This document shows, piece by piece, positions 54,233-64,000 of a stretch of 64,000 bases of DNA (within the stretch, counting starts at the first letter, position 1; each line of letters begins with the position of its first letter). The notes under the pieces are model-generated. The model worked only from the letters and a program-made list of their open reading frames with translations, had not been told where the DNA came from and did not search any database. A program made the position numbers and the translations under genes. Source of the DNA: Eriocheir sinensis (lineage: Eukaryota; Arthropoda; Malacostraca; Decapoda; Varunidae); NCBI RefSeq assembly GCF_024679095.1, contig NC_066531.1, positions 8,800,761 through 8,864,760 of the forward strand, in the 5' to 3' direction.

Positions 54233-54785
54233 GACAAGGGTGCGTCATGTCACCATGGTTATTCAATATTTATATGGATGGTGTTATTAGATAAATTAAG
54301 GGCAAAGTTGGAGAAGTTGGAGTAAGACTGTTCGATGAGGGAAAGAAGTGGGTACTGAATTCGATACTGTTTGCTGATGACACGGTGCTCATTGCAGAAA
54401 ATGAAAGTGACCTACAAAATTTGGTCAGTGTTTTTGATAGTGTCTATAACAGGAGAAAGTTGAAAGTAAATGTCAACAAAAGTAAAGTGATGGTTTGTGA
54501 GTGAAGTAGAAGTGAGGTTGTAGATTTGGTTTGGCCACATGGAGCGAATGGAGGAGAGTAAGATGACCAGAAGGGTGTATGTGAGTGAGACAGAGGGAGG
54601 GAATGCTAGAGGACGACCTCCAGTGAAATGGAGGGATAGGGTGCAGGAGTACGTTAAGGAGAGGGGGGAAAAATCTTTGAGAAACTTTGAGCAGGCAAGG
54701 AGGGAGTGTCTGGATAGAGAAAGGTGGAAGCTCTTCTGGATGGGGGGAGGCATGCAGTTAGCAAGTTCAGAAGAGCAGTCAGCGT
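54233..54785 (+). pseudogene. RTE-like RT fragment, right copy, main part
   Basis: QGCVMSPWLFNIYMDGVI, LFADDTVLIAENESDLQNLV and MERMEESKMTRRVYVSE are in order, with a deletion near 54505 between the RT palm and the C-terminal part, and a stop at 54304 or so. Same block as 33076-33505 plus 43663-43806 in reverse. Confidence 0.8.
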
Positions 54786-55264
54786 GAAAATAGCAATAGA
54801 AGATAGAAAGAGAGGCAACATCGTGACGGAATTTAAGAGGTAGAAAACTATCAGTAGGAGGAGGATAGCTGATGAGACGAAGAGTCAACTCTGTCCAGAA
54901 GAGCTGTGTGAGTGGAGCCCCAAACACGTAAGATGCATACTCCATACGAGGGCGGACAAGGCCCCTGTATATAGATAGCAACTGCGCGGGGGAGAAGAAC
55001 TGGCGGAGACGATACAGAACGCCCAACCTCGAGGAAGCTGATTTAGCGAGAGAGGAGATACGAAGTTTCCAGTTGAGATTTTGAGTTAAGGATAGACCGA
55101 GGATATCTAGTGTTGAAGAAGGTGACAGCTGAGTGTTGTCGAAGAATAGGGGATAGGTGTTTGGAAGATTGTGTCGAGTGGATAGGTGGAGAAATTGAGT
55201 TTTTGAGGCATTGAAGGACACAAGGTTCCTTCTACCCCAATCGGAAATGTTTGCAAGGTCTGAG
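54786..55264 (-). pseudogene. Jockey-like RT fragment, right copy, part 1
   Basis: Inverted partner of 32560-33075, here with an unbroken frame through SDLANISDWGRRNLVSF, SRLGVLYRLRQFFSPAQLLS and FRHDVASLSIFYCYFHADCS. The left copy has a stop and an indel. Confidence 0.82.
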
Positions 55265-55999
55265 GTTAAGGGGAGAGTCCGGTTTAGATCGGGGGTGCCA
55301 TATCTCCGGTAAATATGCATGAATCGCTCTGATTTTTATGTTGTGAAGTATTGGCATCATTTACATCAACATTAGACATTGACCCCCATTCTTGTCCCCT
55401 TCCCCCCCCCTCCAACTACAACGAAAATTTAAAAGCGAATCTCCGTCGTTATTATTGGCCCCACAACCTTCATTTTTCTGTGACTTAGAGACGTTATAAT
55501 ATGAAATGTTTCTTCGTCGTTAGATTTTTCATTTCAGCTTTTGAATTTGTTTTATGATTTTTTTTAAATGTGTTTTTTTTTTTGCCTTTTTTTGACCAAA
55601 AAAATATTAATATAAAATTAAACCAGACATATATAAAAAAAAAAACAGCGACGATGATTTGAAGAGAAAGTATTCCTCTGCCTTTTAGTCTTTGTTTCAT
55701 TGAAATCAAGCTAAAACTGGCTCCAAGGTTAACGTTAGAAGGGGAATAACTTATGTTTTGAGATATGGGCTGATAAAGTTTATTGATGGATCGCGATCCC
55801 GTTAAAACACACTAGGAAGCTTTTTTCAGGTTTACTATGAGTTTTTTTTTATCATCTTCAATCTGATAATACATGCACATGTATTTTTAAGCATATTAGG
55901 CACCTAGTCCCCCCCTGCCTTCGTAAAGGCAAGGTATTATCTTGTCAAGCAAGGGGTGTCAGAGTTGCCCACACTCCTCTTTGTTGCTAGGTTTCATGC
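55265..55999 (-). other. Downstream region of Mutator-like element, lineage 2
   Basis: AT-rich with homopolymers; no ORF of interest. Begins exactly where the Jockey block ends (ACCTTAAC...CTCCCC junction). Confidence 0.5.
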
Positions 56000-57747
56000 T
56001 TAGAAGCCACCAGGTTCGTAGTCTGCTGATGCTTTCTCCTTTTTCTTTGGCTTTTGCTGGGCTTGGTGGTGCATCCTTCTCTCTTGATCTGCTGCTGTGA
56101 GAGATCTTCTTAGAGCTTTCGGGTTGATGTTGAGTGTTGGCAGCAAACACGCTTTCCTGTAGCCATAGTTATGGTCCAGTATTGCTGACTGTGCAACAAA
56201 TGACAGTCTACTGAGGCCAGCAAACTTTGTTTTTCTTGCCCGTGCCCACATCTTGCTGTGAAAGCTCTCATTGGCATTCTGTGTCAGTCCACGGACACAT
56301 CTCTCCAAGATGTCTTTCGTTGTGAGAGCATCGTAGACTTGCCTTATTTTCTTCTGGGCCTCTTGATCAAGGTTGACCACCAGGGATTTCTTGTGCTTGA
56401 TTTCTTCTTTCTTCTTGCCCTCAGCTAGTGCTTTCTGGTAAAAGCACCAAGAGTTGATGCCTTCTTTACAAAGTCCATGGCGGGGATTCTCATCAGTGCT
56501 GAATATATGATGAAAACTACTCATGACAGCCTTTTTCATTGTCAAATAGTCTGCACCAACATTATCCCTGATGTGTTTGCCAAAGAAACTTTGCATCTTG
56601 TCAATGGCATTGTCGGTCAACTTGTTGCGTCCGCCAAGAAGACTTCTGCGAATCTTGCTGCCAGTCCTTGTTGTTGTGTCGATCTTTTCCTGCTCGCGTA
56701 ACTTCCTGAGCCGCGTCCCCATTCTCTTCTGCACATGGTTGATGCATTCTATCTTGGTCACTTGAGTGTGCTGGTATGGGCCATTCCCGTTGTTCATGGC
56801 TAGAACTGCTTTGTAGGAGTTGGCATCTCCATCTGAAACCAAGTTTTCATACTCGAATTTCAGGTCTCGGGAACGTGCGAAGAGACGTCGGGCTGCTTCT
56901 ACCTCCATCCCACCAGACGGACCGTCATAGTTGATTGCACAGCTTCCTTCAGCATCATGTTTGGTCTTCCAGGTGTTGTACTCTTCTTCAGTGACGCTCT
57001 TCTTCAACTGATTTTTCTTCAGGGTGCATCCATGGCAGTACTTGCTGAGAATCTCGTAGTCTATGATGAAGCTTGTATTAACTTCGATCATCACACTCAT
57101 GCCAACTTTGGATGTGTGCCCTCTCTTCATCCAGGTCGCATCAAATGAGACGTCAAGCTTCAAGACACCATCTGCATCAGCCTTCTTTGATGTGTTGTGT
57201 TCTCTTCATAATACCTCCTGATGGCTGAGTGAATTTCTGCTTGTTTGCTGTTGTAGTGGCTCTTCATCTTGTCACATAAATAGCTCAGGTGTCTGTAATA
57301 CTTGAATTTTCCAACTAGAGGCATTCCTATGCCACCCATCATTCGTCTCATACCCGCAAATCCAGTGTCTTCTATTATGGACAGGTAAATGAAGACTATG
57401 TTGGCCCTGCTGATCTTTTTCTTGTGAGCTCAAGCTTCCACAAATTCTGGCCGCGATGTGTTGTTGAAGTTGCAGGTTGTGCAGCGTATAGTTACGGCAT
57501 TCTCGAACAACTCAGGCTTGAAAGTGTATTCCAAGGCAGGATCAGGAGAGGAACAATGAGATGAAGTCAGTTTTTTCAGCCTCTTTTTTGTCAGAATGAC
57601 AAACTCTTCGTCACTGTCTGCATCTTCATTCGTCTGAAGAGTTTGCAGAAGTTCTTCTCTGATGGTGAGTAGAGAGGCCTTATCTTCATCTGCTTTTCTT
57701 TCTTGCACTTGTGATGTGCCGGGCTGTGGTGTAGAGCGAGCGGCTGT
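56000..57747 (-). pseudogene. Mutator-like transposase, lineage 2 (5'-truncated, one stop, one frameshift)
   Basis: Reading from 57747 on the minus strand: an acidic/Ser-rich N-terminal part, a CTTC zinc-ribbon half, TGA at 57430-57432, then MGGIGMPLVGKFKYYRHL. A frameshift near 57165 follows. The catalytic region comes next: VSFDATWMKRGHTSKVGMSV, SGGMEVEAARRLF, LVSDGDANSYKAVLAMNN, IECINHVQKRMGTRLRK, NKLTDNAIDKMQSFFG, FSTDENPRHGLC, GLTQNANESFHSKMWA, and the end YEPGGF. It has the same motif order and C-terminal signature as the 14076 transposase but is clearly divergent, so it is a separate lineage. The 5' end stops at the boundary of the inverted repeat (57747). Confidence 0.85.
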
Positions 57748-58116
57748 ATACATTTATACCTGTATGTAAGGCTGGTAAGCCGTTGTACTCGCATCTGCCC
57801 AATTATTTTTGCTATATGTTCCCTAATACCTTCTACTTCCAAAACTATAAAACAAAAATAGCAGTGCCGATTCCGCTCGGCTGCCTTCCACCTCCTCCTT
57901 TACCTCTGTTTTTTCCCTCGCTTTTTCCCCTTTGTATGTACATGGATGTGTATTGATATTGATATTTATCTTTGTATGTACGCCCACCCCCCTCTCTGTA
58001 CCTTCCCCCCACTGTTCTAATAAATATTTTGAATCATGATGTGTCACGAATGCAAAGCAGGACTGCGCGGTTGGCTGTTTTCGTGCATACCACACGGAAC
58101 AAGATTTCTGAGTGAA

Positions 58117-58118
<2 letters not shown>

Positions 58119-58189
<71 letters not shown>
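58119..58189. repeat. (GT)n microsatellite
   Basis: Pure GT run of about 71 bases, partner of 28132-28198. Confidence 0.97.
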
Positions 58190-58190
<1 letters not shown>

Positions 58191-58630
58191 CCCAGAGGAG
58201 CGCTATCATCATCCTCAGGAAGGGCTGCACCTGATGGTGGGTAGACTGAGGGAGGAACTTGCGTCAACCAAGGCATTAATTAAAAACCGTAGGGAAGTGA
58301 TAGACGAACTCCCTGAAAAAAGGAATGTGTTTGTGGAAGTGTTATCCATAATGGGCACACTGATCACTCTCAACAATGGTGTCGTGGAGAAACTAGAGTG
58401 CAGATCTATCGAGTGCACTGCCAGCCACGAAAAAAATAACGAAGAGTGGAGTGTGTTTGTGGAAGTGTTATCCATAATGGGCACACTGATCGCTCTCAAC
58501 AATGGTGTCGTGGAGAAACTAGAGTGCAGATCTATCGAGTGCACTGCGAGCCACGAGAAAATTGACGAAGAGTGGAGTGACCATTTAGACACTAGCGAGT
58601 CAGCCCGGGCTGGTGGGATTCTCTCGAGAC
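58190..58630 (+). CDS. Unrecognised conserved reading frame, right copy, with 126-base duplication
   Basis: Same frame as 27800-28131 (HHPQEGLHLMVGRLREELAS). The stretch FVEVLSIMGTLITLNNGVVE through EEWS occurs twice in tandem, 42 residues apart, with the frame kept. No start codon outside the GT microsatellite; family unknown. It ends in the T-run of the dispersed repeat tail. Confidence 0.35.
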
Positions 58631-58649
58631 AAGGGGCTGGATTTTTTTT

Positions 58650-58730
58650 TTTTTCCAACAAAGGAGGCAGCTCAAGGGCACACACAAAGAGAAAACAATA
58701 ATAAAAAAAAGCCCGCTACTCGCTGCTTCC
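58650..58730 (-). repeat. Dispersed repeat tail, copy 3
   Basis: Minus-strand GCGAGTAGCGGGC, T-run, TGCCCTTGAGCTGCCTCC, TTTGTTGG; partner of 27713-27790. Confidence 0.7.
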
Positions 58731-58945
58731 CCCCCCCCCCCAAAAAAAAAAAAAAGTTCAAAGGATCGTAACTTTCCGCCACTACGATCTTATAGCCCTC
58801 TCGTGGCCGCCATTTTTTTTTTTCGTGGGCTACGATCACCACTAAGGTGTATTTTCAAAAGACCGTCCGGATGCTCGTAGCTCACGATGATGCGATCGTA
58901 AATATCGGTCCGTTCCGTCCCGCTGTCCAGGAATGGAACGCAGCT

Positions 58946-59226
58946 TTTTTTTTTTTTTTTTTTTTTTTTTACGTCTTGGCCTATTGCGCCGGTAGGCTGC
59001 TTCCCGGTGGATTCTGAATTCCTGATGGTCGGTCCAAGGCTTCTTGCCGGTGGGGCCTGATGGTCGGCCCAGCCCGTTCTGGCGCAGGCGAGTGTTTATA
59101 GTGGCGCCATCTTGCATTGGCTCATGCTGCCCTCCCGGAGCTCATCTTCAATCCTAGAATCTAGAGTCCGGGTTGATAGGTGGTCTTCTGGACAGCATGT
59201 GGGTAGTTTTAAGCCACTCGGCGGTT
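58946..59226 (-). repeat. SINE, copy 3 (5'-truncated)
   Basis: Inverted partner of 22567-22843 with a T-run of about 25 bases at 58946 (the A tail on the minus strand). Confidence 0.82.
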
Positions 59227-59689
59227 CGTTTGGCCAATCAGAAGTGTATCATCAGCCTTTGAGAGTCTTAGCCAATAATATTGCACCGTGTAAACGTAAA
59301 CAAATACATGCATTTATATGTCCGAGGCGTTAGTGTAATAAGTAGTGCAAGAACTGCCCAGCTGAGAACAGTAAGAAGTGGCGGAAAGAAAAGTGGACAT
59401 GGCAAGTGAGGAGCAGCATACCAAACGCCTTCGTTGAGCCAACTTTTCAGATTAAGACCTGCTGACAATGATACAGGTAATGTGTAAAACAATTAGTCAT
59501 ACCTCCACTTAATATCTGTAACTCTGAACACTGGGTGGGACGCTTTGTCACACAATGTTCTTAGGCGGAATTCCTTATTATAATTTCCAGGGTAGTACAT
59601 AGATTGCATAGGTATTTATTTCTCATCACATCGGCCGATAATGAATTTTCAGCCCTGTAATTACTTTATAGCTGATTTGCAGTTAACTA

Positions 59690-60300
59690 TATTACAGGAA
59701 AACTGTGAAATCAGTTATTGGATGGATTTTTCATTTTCCTATGTTATGAGACCTAGCCTAACCTATCCTAACCTACCCTACCCTAAAGTAGCTTAACTTA
59801 CCCTACTCTAAATTAACCTTACCTTACCTACCCAAACTAACCTAACCTTACTTAGCATAACATAACCTAATTAGAATAACATAACACTGAATCATTTTGT
59901 AAGTAAGGTTAGGTAAGTGTTAGTTTAGGGTAGGGTAGGCTAGGTTAGGTTAGGGTAGTTTAGGGTATATTAGGTTACGTTAGGTTCCATAACATAGCAA
60001 AATGAAAAATCCATTTCACCAATTCATTAAGGATTTCATGAAATGACTGATTTCACACTTTCCCTGTAACATATACACGCCAGTTTACGGCCATTTCGCC
60101 CCCAAGTATTATCTAACTACCGTATGCACAAATCATGTAGTAGTATAAACGTTATTAAAACCCAAGAGAAACACTCCTGTACTGGCTATTATCACGATCA
60201 ATATGTCACATACGAGTCATGTAATGTGGGCGAAATGACGCCACCGAGTGGGCGAAATGACTTTTTGCTATGGGCGAAATGACCGGATACCTACACGCCT
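59690..60300. repeat. CCTAA-type fold-back sequence, right copy
   Basis: Inverted copy of 21485-22110, with GGGCGAAATGA motifs at 60228-60283 and the pentamer palindrome centred near 59890. Confidence 0.8.
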
Positions 60301-62114
60301 CCTTTTTTTCATTTTTTTAAATTGTTGCTATCAAACCTTCACCACACCCTAAATAATCCGTTAGAAACATTTTTGAGGTAGAAACACCCTTCCTGCCCCA
60401 GCTTTCCGGACCTCTGTAGGGAACTAGCTAGAGTTTGTGGTTGGGAGCTTGGAAATAAGCAATTTGCACTTAAAATTACCTACAAATGCAACAGAATTAC
60501 TACCGCTTTCCCAAGTCAGTTTTGATAGATTATATTGATAAGGGGGTACGCGACACCTGGGGGGGGGGGGCTGTTTTGGTCAAAATTTAGCATTTTGCAA
60601 AACTGGGTTAAAAACGTTCTTATACCATCTAGAAATAATCCCCGATCAATGTTTTCCTCGTAGTGCAAATTTTAAATGTCTGGCGCGGGTTTAAATGGAC
60701 CGAGTTAAAGGTTAAATTTTGTTGATAGGGTTAAGGAGATAGGAGTATTAAAAGGAAAGACTGACAAAAAAACACGATTTCACGCGATGTTGGACGAACA
60801 TAATAAAATAAATACCATTATGCCTTTCTGTATGGGAAACTTTCATAATATTTTCCATAGGGCTCTAGGCATACCTAGGGCTCTAGGCATACCTAGGGCT
60901 CTAGGCATACCTAAAGACTATTCACAGCCATAAAATGAAAGTGATTGGTTATGTATTAATGGTGCTGTGTAATTTTAAGTGACGCTACTCGTATACGCAC
61001 ATATATACGTATAAGTATACATATAAGTATACATACTTTGTTCTGGCTCGTACAAAATGTAGGCAACATAGATGCCTACTTAGTTTCATCTCAACACCCG
61101 ATAGTTTAGTTAGATGACCTCAGGTGTCCCGTACCCCATTAATGGGAAGGATTGGCTTTGCGAGTTGAGTGGCTCGTGTTTTTGTTTCATTGTAGTGTAA
61201 GGCACTGACTGTCACCACCTCATTTTTTTCTGGTAACTGCACTTAAGTCTCACAATGGTGAAGAAAACCATTTTTTTCTAGTAGATTTTCGTGTTTCGAA
61301 TTAATTTGCTAGGTAACTTTGTCGGAAACCAGTTTTTTTTATCCTTCTCAGAATGTAATGAATAATTAAAGTAATGAACTATGAAATAAAGAAAAAGATT
61401 AATACGTTAGGTACGTACTTAAATAATACACCAAAACCTACAAGAAAATAATTTAGTCCTCATATTATACACTTATAACAGACAGTTATTTGGCGTGGTG
61501 AGAGACCTAATTAAACTAACCTAATCCAACCCAACCCATCCTAGTAACCTATGTAACCAAAAAGTTATTTTCTTGTAGTTTTTTGTGTATTAAGTTAAGA
61601 AGTACAGTCGACGATAGAGAGTAGTGTCACGGTTTTCAGAATGTTTAGTCTGGTGGCGGTATCTGGCAACTATACCACGGTGGCGCATTCACTGGTGATG
61701 TTAGTGACGCGTTTCAGTGTGTATCGTGTGTGTGTGACCGTGAAATTATAATATTGTATATTATATTATATTATAATATAATGTAGTTAGAAATATACAA
61801 GATTACATGAATTCAATTTAGAAATGCGATAATGAATGTCTTCTACATGATGATGATGACGACGACGAGGTAAAACATCACGAACAGTCCGAAACACTTT
61901 ATTAAACTTTGAAAATACCGTGTGCAATGCTGTCCTTCACAGAGGCAGGCAGTAATTCATGCTCCTTACCATCAAACAGCAAATAGGCTTGAGGGTCTGT
62001 TTAACTCGCAGCCTTAATTCCCGTTACTATAAAGCCTCAAAGACAGTTCAGGAGATCATTAAAAATCTAAAATCATTTCTCAGTGAAGATTACGTAATAT
62101 CAAAGTATAAATAC

Positions 62115-62142
62115 GTGTGTGTGTGTGTGTGTGTGTGTGTGT
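62115..62142. repeat. (TG)n microsatellite
   Basis: Pure run, partner of 20024-20056. Confidence 0.95.
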
Positions 62143-62217
62143 TGATCTCGGGGCGTCGCTGACTAGCTGACCCCTTCGTTTTTCGCTGATGGACATATGT
62201 CTCCCGTCCCCACCCAG

Positions 62218-62218
<1 letters not shown>

Positions 62219-62271
<53 letters not shown>
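62219..62271. repeat. (CT)n microsatellite
   Basis: Pure run of about 53 bases, partner of 19909-19945. Confidence 0.95.
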
Positions 62272-62275
<4 letters not shown>

Positions 62276-63261
62276 TTTTTTAGGTATTAAAAATTATACG
62301 TTTCCACAGCCACTGACGTGACAGCTCAACTGCAGTGCCTGCGGACATAAGGGCTTTAATAGAATACCGCTGCTCCAGCCAAGGCCCGCGGTCGACGACG
62401 CCATCATGTGAACGTTTATAGCCTATTATTACGTATTAAAAAAATTATAAAGAACAAGATCTCGGCTGTCAGGAATTTTTTGTTTTTAGTTAAAAGGCAT
62501 AACAATCTCCCCTAATAAGTGCAGCATATTTTTAAATGTATCATAGTTTGATAAACAACTTAAGAGTTGCTCTTGACTAAATTTGAACGAAACTAAAAGC
62601 TCGTGTCAAAATGTAGCGACAGAGCCTAAAGAAAAAATATTTATTAAGCGTTAGCGACGGGCACTTTTGATAAATATCTATCTTAAAATTATGTAGAGTG
62701 CACCTGTGACCACCAATCACCACAACAGTACGATTTCGATAGGATATAATAATTTTCATGTCGCGTGGAGGGGTTGCCAGATGTCGCTTTCTGAACGAAA
62801 CTTACTGGACAGTGTGACACTACTCTCTATAGCCGACTGTACCTATCGTATTAATCTTTCACTTATCTAGTTATTCATTAATTTCTGAGGATACAAAAAT
62901 TGGTTTGCAATTGAGTTAACTAGCAAATTAATTAAAAAAACATTTATTTATTTATTTATTGTTGGAAATATTATAATCTTACAATCACTTTTGGTTGGCT
63001 GGACAGAAAAGCTGTCTTGCAGGAGAAGTTCAGCCGTCAAGTAACTGCTGAGAAGGAAATAACTGCATGGGATGAAATAACTTGTGCCGGCAATGCAGTT
63101 TCTCGCGTGTAGCAAGGCAGAGAGAAAGTGAAGAAAAAAAAATGTTGATTTCAAATCAGTGGTGAAAAAGAAGTACGCTACCCTAAAACGTGAACAGGAA
63201 AGAACTGGGAAGGAAAATTGTTTACTTTTGTGGGGAGAGTAGTCATTTATAATAATCGTAG

Positions 63262-63308
<47 letters not shown>
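63262..63308. repeat. (AC)n microsatellite
   Basis: Pure run of about 47 bases, partner of the shorter run at 18899-18919. Confidence 0.95.
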
Positions 63309-63311
<3 letters not shown>

Positions 63312-63531
63312 GCCTTGTGGCCCACACCTGACAGAGGTCGGACGTGGGTCACGGAGCTCCGAAAGGAGCAGCCCGGGCCCAGCCTGTTGGCCTCCCCCCT
63401 TCCCCTACTTCCCCCTCTCCCATTTCATCAAAACCCCAACACCGTAAGAAACTTTTGTGACATGAAGCTTTATTATGGTGACAGACAGTGAGTGCAGTGC
63501 GTTTGTGGTGTCGTTAAGACAGTGTAGAGTT

Positions 63532-64000
63532 GAAATGGTCAGTGTGACGCCGACGCGGCTTTACCATCCGACGGACCCCCAGGTCCTCCCAGGTACACCA
63601 GCCCGTCCGTCGCTGGCTGGGAAACTTCGGTTCAGGTGCAGTGCAGTGTTGAGGCCCGTCACTCAGGTGGAGTCATGGGTGGGGCAATCAGCACTCCGCT
63701 TAACATACAATGCAGTGCAGACCAGAGGCAGAGACAATAGACGTTCCCACGCCTACTGCTGCTCGGTCAGCCTCTTCCCATCCTGCTGGACGGATTGGCA
63801 GGTCAACGCTAAGCCCATAAGCTGAGTGAGGGTCGCCTCTACCTGCACCCAAGCCATCACTGCGACCTGACCCTTTCTGACCTGGGGTTGACCTGGGGCT
63901 TTACACCTGACGCGCCACCCGGAAGACCACACCGCCTCCTACCGCACGAACGCACTGCATTCCGCCTCACTTCCACTCCTCCCGCCCTCAACCATTTCAT
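63532..64000. other. Unique flank to the right of the inverted repeat
   Basis: GC-richer sequence with no counterpart on the left side. An open frame (63475-63825) has no recognisable family and crosses the repeat edge, so I do not call it a gene. Confidence 0.45.

Larger units (their letters stand above)
57747..63531 (-). repeat. Right arm of the inverted repeat (most complete 5.8 kb unit)
   Basis: Reverse complement of left copies A and B, continuous from AACTCTACACTGTCTTAACG (63531) to CAAATGTATAC-like (57747). It retains the segment lost from A and the SINE missing in B. Private changes include a triplicated GGGCTCTAGGCATACCTA (60860-60912) and a 126-base duplication in the unrecognised ORF. 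No known gene or transposase was found, so mobility on its own is not supported. Confidence 0.9.

Noticed and set aside
63475..63825. Continuation of the Jockey LINE RT beyond the right edge of the inverted repeat
   Set aside because: The flank begins with bases that could encode a couple of matching residues (EMV), but the following codons show no RT motif.

Overview
The window is eukaryotic nuclear DNA, most likely from an arthropod and probably a decapod crustacean. The grounds are CCTAA/TTAGG-type pentamer arrays, abundant long AC, GA and TA microsatellites, GT-AG introns, and a dense mix of Ty3/Gypsy, BEL/Pao, Jockey-like, Harbinger, piggyBac and Mutator-like elements with no bacterial gene organisation. 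I see no ordinary host housekeeping gene. Almost every supported coding segment belongs to a transposable element or to a Myb/SANT gene of the kind that travels with Harbinger transposons.

Layout, left to right. 236-4224 is a Ty3/Gypsy element with two LTRs and a 4-bp target duplication; it has lost protease, reverse transcriptase and RNase H. 4693-9073 is a decayed BEL/Pao pol-gag unit. 9295-11510 (minus) holds a spliced NAIF1-like Myb/SANT gene. 12438-12765 is a tRNA-derived SINE. 13632-16519 is a Mutator-like transposon with a single-frameshift transposase. 17463-18674 is the 5' part of a Jockey-clade LINE, cut off exactly where a large inverted repeat begins.

18675-63531 is a nested quasi-palindrome. 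A 5.8 kb unit at 57747-63531 is repeated inverted on the left as two overlapping, partly deleted copies (18675-22895 and 24205-28570). Further in, a composite LINE block (Jockey, an inverted RTE-like fragment, Jockey) also occurs on both sides in opposite orientation. The left copy is split by a 10.2 kb errantivirus-like retroelement (33506-43658) with an intact envelope gene. The right copy is split by a short piggyBac element (52909-54228, TTAA duplications). Other arm-specific sequences include a deleted Mutator-like derivative (25411-27041), a Harbinger exon (23277-23631) and a second Mutator-like lineage (56000-57747).

The centre (44.9-52.0 kb) is a Harbinger-type pair: an intact three-exon Myb/SANT gene (44929-49168, plus) and a decayed HARBI1-like transposase (50313-51961, minus), facing each other. 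The SANT gene carries about 70 copies of a 21-bp repeat in its last exon, with compensating indels that switch the repeated peptide from KESWEEA-type to KKPRRVG-type and back. Nested insertions, empty sites and shared junctions allow a relative order of events to be read from the sequence.
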